This document shows, piece after piece, positions 47,401 through 61,610 of a stretch of DNA of 64,000 nt. Within the stretch, counting starts at the first letter, position 1. Every line of letters starts with the position of its first letter. The notes below the pieces were generated by a model, which saw only the letters and a program-made list of their open reading frames with translations, was not told the origin of the DNA and made no database searches. The stretch comes from Opisthocomus hoazin (Eukaryota; Chordata; Aves; Opisthocomiformes; Opisthocomidae): assembly GCF_030867145.1 (NCBI RefSeq), contig NC_134422.1, positions 9,310,531 to 9,374,530 on the forward strand, written 5' to 3'. The translations under genes and the position numbers were made by a program.

Positions 47401-50400
47401 GAAGTAGCTTAACTATTGTCAAGGTTCTAGTAGGTGTTACTACAGGATAAAGTTTTAAAGAGCAATGTGTCCTTCAAACATAGCTTTGTAGATGTCTATA
47501 GGGAGCTGTCTGGCAAAGGAGACAGTACTAATTTATGTGCAGAGTCCTAATGCACGTAAGCAAAAAGATTTTCCTAAATGCAGTTGAATGGCATTATCAT
47601 GTAGGCCAACTAAGGCAAAATAACAATCTGATTATCTTCCTTTTGTCTTGCGGCGTTCAGTATTGATCTAACACAAAAGTAGGAGCCAGATAAAGAACGG
47701 CACTGAGTTAAGTGACTAGTATAACTCATCCTCTTAGTTAAGCATTTCAAGAAAGAAAATACTGCTTATCTGGAGTCACAGCTGCAACTGTCTGTAAATT
47801 GCTGAAAGAAATGCCCTTGGTGCAACTCTTAGAAACACGTGCTTAATTTTCCTTAAAATATGGATGCTTTGCCTTGAGATGCAAAGAACATGGCAGAGCA
47901 TAAAAGTGAATTTAGAACAACACAATTAAAGGTACCAGGGTATTATTTATTTTGCTGGAATCAGCAATGATATTATACTCTGCACCCCTGTTGCACCTGC
48001 CAGGCAAAATGGAGAAACAGCAATGGATGGGCTTGCTGGAAAATGTCAAGAAACAGATGTATACATTACTAAGGTATTTTAAGTGCTTTCCTTTGAAGGT
48101 CTTGCGTCAGGAGGGAAATCTGAGCTTCAAAAGGTACTTGGGAAGAGTGAGAAATCAAAATTATGCTTGGACTACTATGCGAGGGACTACCTACAGGTAG
48201 CTAATGGAGTATATTAGGAAAAAAAGGTTTTGCTTGAACTTTGCCATCCTTTTAGAGCTTGTGGGAAGAAGCGTTCAGTTGCCACCCAGACTTGAATCTT
48301 CCGAGGACCAGGCAGACCAGCGCTTTTTCTCAGCAAATTAGTTTAGAAGAGGAACCACCTACAACTTCACCTCAGAGGGGCTAAAGTCCTGTCTCGTGAA
48401 TGACGTGCCGTGCTGTGTGTGCCTCGTGACATGCGGACCATTCCCTGCGGTGCCGGGCAGCAGGGCTACATCCCTGCTGAGCCCCATGTTGCTGCTCAGA
48501 CTGGTCTGTCTCTTTGGGCTCTCAGTTTGTCCCAGTTCAGCCATTCTCTTACCTTCTGCATGGTCCTAGAGTAGCCAAAGTTGAAGCCCAAAGACAAGTA
48601 ATACAGACTCAACACATACAGGGAATCCTTTAATAATTGTGTATCGCCAGAGACGACTGTTTCATGATAACTAACCAGGATTATCAATATACATGATTTT
48701 TACTCTCTACACTTATATATCAGTACCATATAGGAATTAGTACAACATTTTCTGAAACTAGAACCTAAGAAGACTGGCAGGCACTGCATCTTTCTGTTCC
48801 TGTCAGCAGCAACAGCAGAAAAATCACGAGCACATGAAAAGTGGGAGAAGAGGTGCCAGACCTCGGGTGTAGATAAGGTATTTCTACAAGGATCAGCTGG
48901 CAGTCTGGCACTACAACAAGTTAGAAATAATTCCTGCCTGTAAGTTGGCTACTGTTTTCAGCTGCTTCTGGTGCAAGCAAAAAGTGCAAGTTACTGACTA
49001 TTTGCAAATATGTAACAAGTTTTTCTGCAGAAATTGACATTTTCATTGCTTTCATCCTGCACTGGAGGAACAATGTGGTACAATCTTTGACTTTGCTCTG
49101 ATACTACGCCAGAATCTGCTAGGAAGGGAATTATAAATCTCTATGCTCTAACATACATGCAAATAGGATTTTTGAATATGTAAATGGTAAATCTAGGTGG
49201 AACTGGAAGTTCATTAGCTCAGGTAAAGGTTGTTTTCAAGAAACGTTGAATAGACACTAACCACTAATCTTATCACTGGGTTACACTTGCTACATGTATC
49301 AGTGAAATTTAGGAAGGCTGAATAGGAGCAATGTGTCTTGGGTTGACAAGAACAGCGCTGCACTGAAAAGAGAAGATGCAGTTTATGAACAGCAGCTGCT
49401 CTACAAGGCAGGGGAGAAGATAATCTCAGTATAGCCCACTAAAATCACCTGAAACCCTTTGAGGAGAGATGTCAGGTTTCCCCAGCAGTTTGGCCAGTCT
49501 CCCTGTGTAGCAAGGCCTTTTCCATTCAGCCATTTCTGTTCCTTACTGGGCCAGATCGGCACTGGGCCAGTGCTGGGAGGCTGATTTGCTGCCTCTCTGA
49601 TCTGTGGCAACCGTTTTTATGTTCTGAGAAGGGATGAGTAAAACTATCCAACTTAAATTTTCTACAATCTTCATTATTCACCTTTTCAAAACCAAATATT
49701 CACTTTATTCTGATTTTTCCTTACGTAGTGTCATAAATTTCATGCTTGGAGGCTCCTCCAGTCCCATCTCTGTAGATAGCAGGCTTTGAAATGTGTTTAA
49801 TTACTTTTATGCTATGTCTAGTAAGTTAGGTCTGGCTGTAGCACAGAGGCTCTTGGGATTGTAAATGCTTGGTTTGGTCTGCACTGACAGCGATGCAGAG
49901 GGACCTCCATGTCCCTGCCCCTCTGACCTCACATCAGCCAACTGAAATTTTGGTCTGGTTTAGCCCAGATGCTTTACCCATCCAACGCCTGTCCACTCCT
50001 GTCTGTTGACCAGGAGTGGATGTGTGTGGTGAAAAACAGAGGCAAAGGAGTGCACAAAGGAGGCTGTTAACCGAGAGATAAAAATAGTATCTGTACTTTA
50101 TGTCATCTAAAATGAAATTGTTGAACATCCCTGGACCATGATGTTTAATTTTATCTCAGTTGTACAGTAATCTGTGCCCTCCAAGACACATTAATGCACC
50201 ATGAAAGCTTTAATTTTGATGCAGCCAGCCAGACTTCTCTCCTAAGGGCTGGGCTCCTAGACTGCTATAAAGAAAAAGAGAGGGAGAAAGAAAGAGAGGT
50301 TTAAAATGCCTTTTTTAAGACTGCTATCCTGTGAAACTTTAAGGGATTATAAACCATGTCAGTAGCTACTGAAATCTTTAGTCACAAGTATTTTTTACAG

Positions 50401-53400
50401 AAAATGTCAGAAAAACATCACAGAATGTGCTAACTGTGGCTTTCTCTTACCGCGTGATCCTAAGTGTACGTGCAAGTGTTAAAAAATGAGTATTTTAACA
50501 GAAAAATTGGCAGCAGAACATCTAGCATTTTCAGCAGAAAATGTGTGTTGCTTTTGATGTGGACCATGTTTTAGCAAGGAGAGATAACCAGAAAATATGA
50601 TATTCACTCAATATCATATAATACATGATTATTTTATAAATAAATTTCATCAGAGAGACTAATTTAACACACTTTGTTGGCATTACCTGTTGCTACTTTG
50701 GGATATGCTTGCAGATGTAATTTCAGGTCCTTGATATTTATTCTGTTACCCTCTGTTTTGGTATTATTAAATCTTGCCTGGTTGTTTCAAAAATTCTCTA
50801 AAATTTTTTATTCCTGTATTCATACTATTCCTGGTTTGGCACAGTTTATTAAAAGCTCATATAATATTACATGTGAAATCATAAACCATGTATGGTTTTG
50901 CTAAAAATTGTGCCAGTAATGGCATCCAGTACTTCGAACACAGATTTCTTGTCTGGCAGGAATGTGACCAGACTAGGGATATAAAAACCTACTATCTTTG
51001 TGTTAGAAGAAGAGCATTCAAAAGTCATTCGGGCAAAACACTTAGCAGAGAGCACAACCCATTGTACAGGTGAGCACTCAATAAAAGCACTCTATATGTA
51101 AGCTGAGACTCAAAAGAAACACTCAAGAAAAATTTGAATTATTTATTTCCACATGTTATCCTTTAAAAGCACTTGAAGATCACTCCAAAACACTCCTGTC
51201 AGCACATAGTAATCACAGAAACAGGAGGATATGAAAAGACACAGTACTTGGGAGAGGCTTTGGAGAATGGAAGTGCGGATAACTATTGCTTAAATGGGCC
51301 AGCACTGTCTTTCTCTAGTTCTTTAGACACTGTGACAGGATTGAGACATTTATTTTAATTTTGCAAACAGTTTTGCCTTTAAAATCCCCAGGCCTTGGTG
51401 GTCACCACATGACACTGCCCAGCTTTTATCCACACAGAGAACCTGTCTGACCTCAAAACAGGGCTCAGCTGTGCAGACAGCCCCAGAACTTTCTTCCTGG
51501 TTGGATGAGCTAAGGGAGAGTGAGTGTCCATGCCCAGGGTGGATGTGAAAGTGCACAGATCCCCCATCGTTTTCTTCCAAGAGAGGCAGGACCGGCAGCA
51601 TCACAGACCCTGAAATGACACAAGTTATTTCACTGCCTAGCATAGAGCCATGGCACAGGTAGACCCTCATCCCCTCGTGCCATTTTTGCGGCCTCCTTGC
51701 TGAGTAACTGAAAACAAGTCCCTGAAAAATGTGAAAATGCACCTGCAGTTTTACTCCCCTCTAGGTGTCTGCTGGGGCCATGTGATGTTCCCTCTGGATC
51801 TGGCAATCAAGCTTGAAAAGTAATGAAACACTAGGTGAGCCCGAAGGCTCATCCTTGCAGTTTGTTGTGTTGGTGGTCAAGATTTGTGGCAGCATTTATT
51901 GGCAGAAGAACAGAGTCCCTTACCTTGCTTTGGTGCTGCCAAGATGTGAGGGTCTGCTCAGGTCTCTCTCACTGAGCTGTCTTCATGGTTTCCTCGTTCC
52001 TTTTCATCTGCTTTGTACTAATATTGATTTTCTTCCTTAAAAAGATAAAAGGAATAGATCAGACAATTTATTCCTACCATATTTTTAGATTTCTTCCGTC
52101 TGTCATTTTAAATAAAAAGGAAATGAAGAGGATGAAGCTCTGGGAGAATAAGTTGGGTGTAAATGTTTGTTGCTAACAGGTGCGAAATTCTACAATTCTA
52201 GTTTACAGCGATGCACTAACCCTAAGATTATGTTTCTGTAAATTGGCTTTTTCATAGTGCAAAGAGACTGCTGTCAAAGCAATTATTTGTGTGGAGTTTC
52301 AAAAGCCATAGATGTGATTTACACTCTATTGAAATCAGTGGGATACGTTTAAAGTACTGTTGTGCTTCTTAAAATCCTGCCAACGATGTGGGCTTCCAAG
52401 GATGCCAAAGTACTAATTCAGCTATTTTAAACTATAACATTATTTTGAGGTGAATATCTTGCATGCTCTATGGGAGAGGAAACACATAGATATGTTTTTG
52501 AAAACCCCCACCGCAGATCTGAAGGCACAGCCGAGACTGCTGGTTACACTTCTGTCTGTGCGGTGTTCAGACGGAGTCTGCGGCGGGTTTGCCTCTTCTG
52601 CCAGAGCCCAGTTTTCTGTCAGGCGATACGGCCAAGGTCGCAGGAGAGAACACTGTAAACTTGGATAGTTTTGCGTGGCAATTGAAGCCATCTTTTTTCT
52701 GAAGTGGCAAAGCCATTGCAGGAATATAATGGAACAGCTGATAACCTGATTTCACCTGCTTTTAGCTGCCTGAATTTCCGATTAAAATCTACGTCATTTG
52801 GTGCTATTGAAAATAAGACAAAATATTAGTAACAAGACTTCGTCACTGGAAAATACTGATTTATCAAAATGGGAAAGGTTTCTTTTCAGTGTGTTGCCTT
52901 GCTCATGAATTATGAGAAAAAAGCTTTGAAATTGTGGGAATATTTTATTTAAACAAATTTGTGAAAAAAATCAACATTAATATCCTCTCATAATTCAGTT
53001 TGGTGATTAATACATTTCTAGAAGCAAATTGAAGTCAAATAAAACATTTATAAAATATTGAAAAGAAATACTTGCCTATTTTGCAACTTTTTTTTGTATT
53101 TTATAAAACTTTTCACCCTGGTTCAGGGTGAGAAAAAAAAAAAGTCTCTTTTAGCTCTCCCAGACCTCTCAAAATGAGAATGATTTGGTACATAGAGAGT
53201 CTCTGAAAGCAACTGAGTTTGTCAACTTACAATATGCAGAAACATAAAGCTTTAACACAAAACAGGAACAGAATATGGATTTCCTAGAAATGCTGTTGAG
53301 CTAAAAAAACCAACTCTCCTCGCCCCACCAAAGAACCACCTGCAAGTCTCTTACATCGGCAAATCAACACTGCACTGTAATTCTTCAGAGATGACCTTAC

Positions 53401-56400
53401 AAGGATTTCATTTCCTCAGGTTTTCCAGTAACCTCTGCTCACAGGTTAAATGAGCTTTTTTCTTCTGCGATGGAAATAACCGGAAGACAGACCTGCTATA
53501 TTTATTGCACTTTACTGAACAAAATCTGTATTTGCCCTTTGAAAAGAAGAAGCTGAAATTATTGCGTGCAGGATGGTTTGCAGACTATAAAAGATAAATT
53601 GTGGAGAAGCTCTTGTCTCCTTTTAGGTAAACAACTTGTCATTTGAAAGGAAGGCTATATAAGTAGGTAATAAACTAAAATATACTGCAATTTGCTCTAG
53701 TTAGAACTTTTTTTCCAGATGGACCACATAGTGTTTACAATATTTAACATTAAACAGGGTGCAAAAATTTTAAATATGCATAACATTGAAAATTTTTGAT
53801 AAGTAGCCCAACAGTTGTGCATTTGTCTTCACAAGCTAATTAACTACCATTGTCATTACCTTCTCTGATGGAACTTCATTATTTAAAAACTAGATAAAGA
53901 AAACCTTCTGACGTTTTGGGAATTACTCACTGGTTGCACTCTGTTTTTTTGTACGTAGAATTTAGTCATACTTGGTATCAAAAATCATAAAGGTCTCTGC
54001 ATATTACTATCATCTTCCCTACATGTGGGGGATTAAATTTTAACTCCTCCTAAAATAGAAATAGTATTCAGCAAGCAGTAGAAAAAAAGCTAAAGAAATG
54101 GTACTGGATCTTCCTGGTGTAAATTGGGGGCCCTGAGCTCAGTGAAGAAAGAGTTCCCTGGTTTAACCAGATGCAAATTAGACTCACTGAATGCCACGTT
54201 TTGCCTTGAATTCCATCTGTGACATTCACTAAATTTTTAAATATGGTAAGGCTATGGTTTTTATGGTTTTCCTGAGAAACAAAGCTTTTTATTTCCCACA
54301 GCTTGGGAGATGGTCATTCTGTCAGCATGTTTAAATCCAATGGACAGAAAACACCCTCAGAGAAAGAAAAATGTCAGAGTGAGCTCAGTCCTCAGTAAAC
54401 AACACTGAGTCCCCGAGGAAGAAATGCTTTTGGCTGTGGTGCCATGGAGGGGAGCATGAGGGTGGGCCTCCATTCCCTCAGATCCAGCAGTGAGATCATG
54501 CTCAAAAAAACCTTGAAAACCTGTTTCAGCAGTTTTTCTGCTCAGAGAACTACCTAATTACCTATAAAAATGGTCTGATTAAAGTATACTGTGAACACCT
54601 AGAAATATGGTCACTTCATTCTGGGGCCAAAGAGGGACCTGAGTTCTTCTGATAGTCTTTGGAATTACTCTGTCTGACAGGTTGCTGTGTATTTATCCAT
54701 AATCAATGTGCTATGTTTCTTCCAAGGGGTGCCAACGTGATATCCCATGATGAGGCTGCTGCTGTCATCCTGTGCTCTTACTGTGAAGCTACGCAATTAA
54801 GCTCTGTTCAAGACATTCGTAGTTTGTACTGCAGTGTGTCCCTTTCTCTCCAGAAAGTTAATCTGAAGTTTGAGTCATCTGCATGGATTCAACACATGAT
54901 TGATCAAAAAAGCACTGGACACTACCATATGTCTTCCCTGAGGCACATCATAAGTCTTGTCTTACCTGAGTGTCTTGTCAGGGCAGGTGGATGCCTCTGT
55001 TTTAGCTGGCTAGCTTCAACTTTACAGTGGTATATTTGGAAGCTAAATAAACTAAAGTTATACCAAAAAAAACCATCAACTTGCCCTCCAAACTTCCTGG
55101 GAAAATAAGGATGAGGGTATCATTAGATAGATCTCCGTGAGCTGAATTTGTACCTGCTCATGAAGGTAGTTTTTGTCAGGGCGAAGGAGAGCAAAACAGC
55201 AGTGGCAGTAATTATTTAGAGAACCACCAGTCCTGTTTTCCAATATCTTAAAACACGTTTAGTGATATTAGGTACTACAGTACCAAATCTTCTGTTGCAT
55301 TTTGCAATGCACGTTAGGAAATGCAAATTGAATTTACTTTAAAAAGTGCAGTAATCAGTACAGAATGAAATGGTAAGTCATCCAGTGAAGGAGATGAGGG
55401 TAGATGTATTCTTGGGATCTCTGTCTGAACTTTGTTTGAGGAATAGGGTTAATAAATCAAGTAAAAATGAGGAAATTATCTCTAGGCTGAAAGGATTCCA
55501 GTTTCCAAGAAGAAATTCTGGTGAATTCATCTGTTCTAGCAAAATTACTTTGGAATAGGCCTTTCTGGGTTTTGATTTGATTTAAAGCCAACATAATGTA
55601 AAAAGACAGAGCTGTGGATTTGCTTTCTCCCTCTTCTAATACATAACATTTCACCCTCGTTGCAGGGATTGCAAATGCTAATTTTGGCCAGTTTTTCATG
55701 GTGGCTCTTTTAAGCTGATGACAGCCATGGGGGCTTATGGCTTATGTTTGATACCAAAAGTCCGGCATGCCAGCGCGTTCTCTTGCAGTTCTCAGGTTGA
55801 GACAGACTCTGTGATCAGGCAAAGATTAATTTCAAAGTGATACATGGTTATTTTAGTATCAATTATCTGATATATTAATATTTAGAACATCGACTAGACT
55901 TAAGTTGGTAAAGCACCGTTTCCAGCTTGCAAATGCTGTGGAGAATTTGATAGAGTGAGATCTCAGTAAAAGTAAAGGAGGTATTTGTAATGGATAGAAA
56001 GAGACTTGAGTGAAGTCAGGAGACATGATGAAAGGCTGGGCTTTCAATCAGAGAGGGAGTTGAAAAAATGAAATACTCTGTGATTCACTTCCCATACTCC
56101 CTTAGAACTCCTTGACCTATGTTACCATAATATGACATAGCTATTCTCTATTAGGTAGAAAAGCATATCCTTTTAAAAAACAAGATAAGAGATTATTATG
56201 ACTCGCTGTAATAATTATGTTTCTTCACTATATATGAATGGGGTAAAGAAGACCGTAACAAGGAGATTAGCCTGGCAGATGAGAGCCAAGCCTCTGCGGG
56301 GCAGAAGAAGGGGTGTGGAGGAGAAGGCTCATGCAGGTCACCCACCCACCCGGAAGCTGCAGATAATCCTCCTCCCTGAGTACCCTGATATTAGACGTCT

Positions 56401-59400
56401 CCAGCTGAGAAGTGCGACTTGCTGCCCATGAATTGCACAGATAGGCAGGAATTTTCTGGAAAGCGTACTTCACTTCCTGAGAAGTGCCAGGAGGACTTCT
56501 GGCTTTCCAGTCTTCTGCCGGGCTACCTGGTCCTCGGGCAGCCCGTCAGAGTGGGTAAGTGCCTCCTTGGTAAACACCTTCACACTGTCTCCAAATTTCA
56601 CACAGCAGGGCTCCTGCCTTACAGTGGGGGTGCTGTGTTAAATTCTTCAAAAAATCTATTTTTTTATTAAAAGATCCAACATTTTCTCCAAAAAGGAAAG
56701 TGTGATTGCCATATGTCAGGCATGTTGAGTCGGGTCTCCTTAGTGGCAGCTGTGGAACCCGGTGGGAAACACATAGCATCTCCCCTGCCCTGCAGCGGCT
56801 CCTCTCTGGCCAACAGCTTCAGGGGAGGCATTGTTAAATGAAATTAATATGCTCGATATTTTTTGAGAAGAGCAACAGACTCTGCTTGAGTCTTAGCAGG
56901 CCAGAGATTGCTTAAGTGGGCTTCTCTGCAAGCAATTTTTGCCCTTCTATGAAAGTCTATAAATCGTTAATGACAGTTATGGTTTGTTGGTTTTTATGCC
57001 CCGTTATTTTTCATGCGTTTGGGTGTGCCTCTTGATTCTGTGAAATGATTTACATATGTTAGTTTAGGAGATAACACTTGGAAAGATAAGCTTTTGCTTG
57101 GTTAGCTGGAGCATTTCTTTTTTCCCATACAGGACAGCATTTGCTGTTTTATAGATGTTTCTGTAGTTCATTCCCCTGGAAAAAAAAAGGAGCAGGGAAG
57201 ACCATTTAATAATCTTACCACTTGCTCACCCACCTTTGAACACACATCAAAGAAGCAGCTGAAGCGGGAAAAAATAACTATTTTTTTTGTAGAATAAGTT
57301 TGTAAGGGCAATTTAATAGTCCGGTAACTGTGGCAACAAGGGAATATGTTTGCTATTTGCTTTCATGTAGATTGAAAAAAAAAGAAGTAATTTCTTCTAA
57401 TAAAAATGTGTTTTTTTTCTGTTGACAAAATTATGGAAATCGTGCAAACAGATTTAGACCTGCTAAAAATGCTTTAATGCACTGTACCACATTGTAACTA
57501 GTACCTTCATGCAATGTTTTCTTAAGAAATAATAGTTCTGGAATTTTATTGAAAAACTTGGTGTAAATATAAATTTAAAATATTTTTCTTTGTACAGTGT
57601 AATTGAATATTTATTTTCAATTACTTACTTTTTAAGGTCCTAAGTAATTTCTACCTGGAAATTTAGAACTATGCCCTGATTAGCTTGCACTAGAATGCTC
57701 TAAAGGGTGAAAAAATAACATTGACCTTTTATGCTATACTGTGAATAAATATGACAGATTAAGGTCAAAACAATTAGCCTAAGACTGCCAAAACAAGCAT
57801 GCTAAATTTGGTCAGTTTACTCAGGTTAATTTTCAGCACAGAGCACAGGCTTTGATTTTAGCAGTTAAAAAGAATCTGATGGGCACAAATTATAGTTCAA
57901 ATCCATGCATGGCCAAATGATAAAAATAATATCAGTGGGTGAAAATTCAGTGGTGTGACTATAAGATTTGCCTCATTTTTTATATTTTTAGTTAAACCTC
58001 ATCCATGATTATTGACAGAAAAAGTATGACTTAAGGTTTAGGACACTTGACTATGTTTTGAAAAATACATTAATTTGTACAAATGGCAGGCTAAGAAATG
58101 ACTGAAAGAGTACTTTTGATCTACAAAGAATAACTATGCACCTCCTTTGTGACAACAGATGTTTATCTTCCACCTTGTTTGGATATCAATCAAAATAATA
58201 GTTATCTTCTGACTACATACCCTTTGCAGTATTCAGGTGTTAGCACCATGCTTTACTAGTCAGTACCTCCTTCTTCTGCACCTAATCAGGGAGTGCTCAC
58301 TGCTTTGTTTCACATTATCAGTTTAATTAGCTAATGAGGAACACCTTGCAAGCCATGCAATATAAGCTTTTTCTAAGGGTAGGTCACCTTTTGCCCTTCC
58401 TTTCCAGACCCATTCACTGAGGGCAGGCTTTCTCCTGGTAGGCAGATTTGCTAATACTTTCTTTACTGCTTACAGCTACTTAGGTGGTAATAAGTAGACA
58501 TTTCAGTGTAAAAAAACACCCAGGTCCTGTCATCACTGTCCCTGAATCAGAAACTTCCTTGGAAATCTGCTGGTACTTGCTGCTGCCTGGGTTTGACCTG
58601 CTTGCAAGTGAACACCCATGATCTTCTCAGGTACAGGACAAAGGTACGTAGGATGCAATTTGGTTTTCATATTACGTTATTCTCTGATGTAGCTTAGGTG
58701 GTACCAGTGAAAGTACTTCATTCATAGCACTGCGTGTAGGATCAGATTTGGACTTTTTTTTTTGACTCGCCTGCTCCACTCTTCCAAAATCATTCTAAAT
58801 TTATTTTTCACTTCTGTTCATGCAAAACTAATGTACAAAATGCAGCCTAGGCAATGCAGTGTTTCTTGTGAGATTTTCTTCTCTAATTGCTTGGGTGAAG
58901 TTTTTTAGCGTGGACCTGCTTGAGGTAAGTGCTACCGCAGTGCAGAGCGGGCAGAAAAGAGATTGTAATTATGATACTTAGTGCTTGTTTGGTTGATACT
59001 CTTTGTCTTTTGGTACTGTACAAGAAAAGGGATAAAACTAACCAATTTAAATGCAACTATGCAAATAATTTTTAGCATATATGCAGTTAAAATTCTGTGA
59101 AGGCAGCTTGTGGAGGCTGGGTGTTGTTTAAAAATGCTGTGATAGGGGAGTATAATTTATGGTAGCTAAGCCAAACTTCTGTCTCTAATGTCGATGTATT
59201 TAAGATGCAATGGGAAAAATCCAGTTATCCATGATATCTTATAGAGGCTTATGAAGGAAGGCTTAAGGAAGACAGTAAGGGCCACTATGAACTTGATACT
59301 TTCAACTTGGAAAAAAATGCTTGTAAAAGCATGTAAGATTATTTGGCTGCTGAAGAGATAGTGCCTGGTTTTCTGTTGTGGGTCATAGAAGAAGATAACA

Positions 59401-60544
59401 GACTTGAATGTTAGATCTACTGAAGTCTCAAGGTTTTGCTTTAGTTTTGAATGTGTAAATTTCGATTTCAGTATTCTTTCTCAACAGAATGTATACTTTA
59501 ACCTATAATATAATTTTAGTTTTACTCTAAACTGTGGGTTAATTTTGAATGAAATGTAATGAATCTTGAAATAGGAAGATGTTGTTTAAGTATTTATGGT
59601 ACCTAAGTGATGTAGCTACTTGTGACTTTGAAAGTGAGAGGTAATCTTAGAATTAGGATTTTTTTAATATTCTTTTTTTGGTCTGGAATATCTTATAAAT
59701 ATTCAATATTTTTTATCAGTTCAGAGCTCTAAAGCCCAGTCAAGATGGCCTATCTGTCAAAGGTTTGAACTTTTATTTTACTAATTTGGTTAAATATGCT
59801 CTATCTACAAGCTTCAATGTACGTACACAATCCACCTTCAGAATATTATTTTTGCCTTTAACCTAAAGGACAGGAAAACATCTCCACAGATGAAGAAAGC
59901 AGGGAAGGAGACTCCCATTTGGCAGGCACAGGTGTTTTGTTTGGGCTCCTGGTGTAGCTTGTGACCTTATTCTGCAAATACAGATACCAGTAGATTTATC
60001 TGCTGCTCTTTGTCTGAAGCTAAAAATAACAAGTTTTTATGAGTGATCCTTGCCGGGAGCCAACAAAGGACAAAGCTCCTTTGTAGCACTGTAGTAATAG
60101 CTATGGTCTGCAATAATTTCAGGTCTATGCTGATATACCATATGTGTGTTTAACTTATTCAGAATTGAGTTGATAGTAAAGAATGGGCTCTGTGAAAGTA
60201 TGTTAAAATGGTTGAATAGATTATTTTCTTTTAAATTCTAAATAATTCTTTAAGTTGAATCTAACAAATGTCAGAGGAAAGTTGGGGAAAATGTTTAATA
60301 AAGATTAGGAAAGTTTAAAGAATGGAATTCAGTATATTCAGAGAAGACCATTTTTTGTTTTGACTTGTTCGTGGAAAATAAGTTTAATTCCTGTAGCCTT
60401 ATAGGTGCATACCAAACCAGATCAAGGAGCGAAGCCACTGGCTGAAAAACCCACATGCTGTTGCAGTGCAGGAGATCTCAGGAACCCTTAGCTCGTGGTG
60501 GAGCTAGGGCAGCTGCTTATGGGGACACAGCAACTGGCAATAGC
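44423..60544 (+). other. DPP10: DPP10 intron 1, long stretch without recognised elements
   Basis: Sixteen kilobases with no exon, RNA gene or clear transposon. Features seen: purine-rich runs near 50275, a small hairpin at 53113-53131, long A/T-rich parts from 52.8 to 53.9 kb and from 57.3 to 58.1 kb, and an open frame at 54659-55108 (149 codons) without any recognisable domain. The low repeat content could mark conserved regulatory DNA, but that cannot be tested here. Confidence 0.5.
53113..53131. repeat. Short perfect hairpin
   Basis: TCACCCTG (53113-53120) and CAGGGTGA (53124-53131) are exact reverse complements with a GTT loop. The stem is flanked by T-rich sequence on the left and an A-run on the right, which could lengthen it by a few pairs. 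It is too short for a microRNA precursor as it stands. Confidence 0.6.
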
Positions 60545-60950
60545 AGTTTTTTGATGGAGCTTCCCATAGATTTGTTTTGCGATCAATCATGTTTAATACA
60601 TTTGTTAATGACCTTGGCACAGATGTGAGTATGTTTATATGATTTGCTGAAGACGCAAAGCTAAGAGGGGTTGTCAATAAGGCATGAGATGCCCTACAGG
60701 AAGAATTGTATGACCTTGATTATAGTAATAGAAATGAAATGAAATTCAATAGAGCAAAGTGAAAGGTCCTTCCCCTGGGGGTTAATAGTAAGAATGCTAG
60801 GCATTGGCCAGGAGCTCATTTTGCTGTGAGATACAGGCTTTTAATCTACAGTAGGTACAGCCAAGCCTTTTTATTGTTACAGCTGTCACTTTTTTAAGCT
60901 TATAAAGCAGCTTTTGGGATTATGAAAGAGTTAATGCATGTTGTGTTTTT
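60545..60950 (+). mobile_element. Old, decayed CR1-family reverse-transcriptase fragment
   Basis: A broken plus-strand reading aligns by eye with the CR1 motif B-C region: a piece like G-S--FVL--IMFNTFVNDLG matches the usual [19 protein letters not shown], followed by ICFADDAKLRG (the catalytic FADD box), then EMKFNRAK and a VLPLG block in place of KCKVLHLG. A weaker match continues to about 60950. Stops and frameshifts are frequent and no 3' octamer follows, so this is an internal fragment of an old insertion. The FADD box itself is intact here, unlike in the copy at 40160. Confidence 0.65.
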
Positions 60951-61369
60951 AATAGTTTTTCTTATGACAACTATTAGTTGTGTGGCTTACCTGATTCGTG
61001 AGCTGTTATATGGGTATGTAAGTCTGTAAAACTGATGGGGTGAGTGACACAAAGAACCTATCTGCTTGTGCTCACCTGTGAGGTAGGGAGGGGAAAGAAA
61101 GGGAGAAAGAGCAAAGAAAGAAAATTCAGTGTGCATATACTTAATCTTGATTAGCATCTCATTTACATATTAGCTGAGTATATGTGTTTTCCCCCTCAAG
61201 ATCAGGGGCCTCCTGTAGGACCTCGAGGAAAGCTTAGAAGCTTTGCTTTAATGCTCTCGTCCCCCAAATGTGCACAAACCCAGGGGCAGCACTGAAGTGT
61301 TGCTGTGGCCCACGGGTGTCAGGTTTAGCTCCCCATGGGCCCAAACGCTTGGTGAAACATTCACCAGCT

Positions 61370-61610
61370 CCCTCATGGTCCCCTCGCGGGCGGCAGGGAA
61401 ATACCCACCCACCTGACCTCGGTGCCGCAGGGCTGGTTTTCACCCCTTTTTTCCTCGCCGCTGGGCAGCGGTTTGCCCTTTCTTAAACTCCTTTTCCCTG
61501 AGGGGCCGCTGAGGGAGCGGCTCGGCTGCGCCTGCGGCGGGGCTGTTGCAGGACCGGTCGTGTCCAGCAGGGGGCAGTCCCGCCCGCGCCTCACAGAGCT
61601 GCCCCCCACC
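61370..61610. promoter_or_regulatory. CpG-rich patch with CTCF-like site
   Basis: A short GC-rich island lies in otherwise AT-rich intron, with clustered CGs (for example around 61383-61390, 61455-61470 and 61504-61590). It may be a boundary or enhancer element. No known transposon was recognised across it. Confidence 0.45.
61564..61577 (+). promoter_or_regulatory. Putative CTCF binding core
   Basis: CCAGCAGGGGGCAG fits the vertebrate CTCF core consensus CCASYAGRKGGCRS at all 14 positions. It sits in a CpG-rich context, where binding may be methylation-sensitive. Orientation on the plus strand is the same as DPP10. Occupancy cannot be inferred from sequence alone. Confidence 0.55.

Noticed and set aside
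53113..53131. MicroRNA precursor
   Set aside because: The stem is only eight perfect pairs plus a few weak ones, shorter than a microRNA hairpin.
54659..55108. 149-codon plus-strand open frame in the intron
   Set aside because: No domain, no convincing splice sites that would make it an exon, and intronic context. Considered a chance frame.
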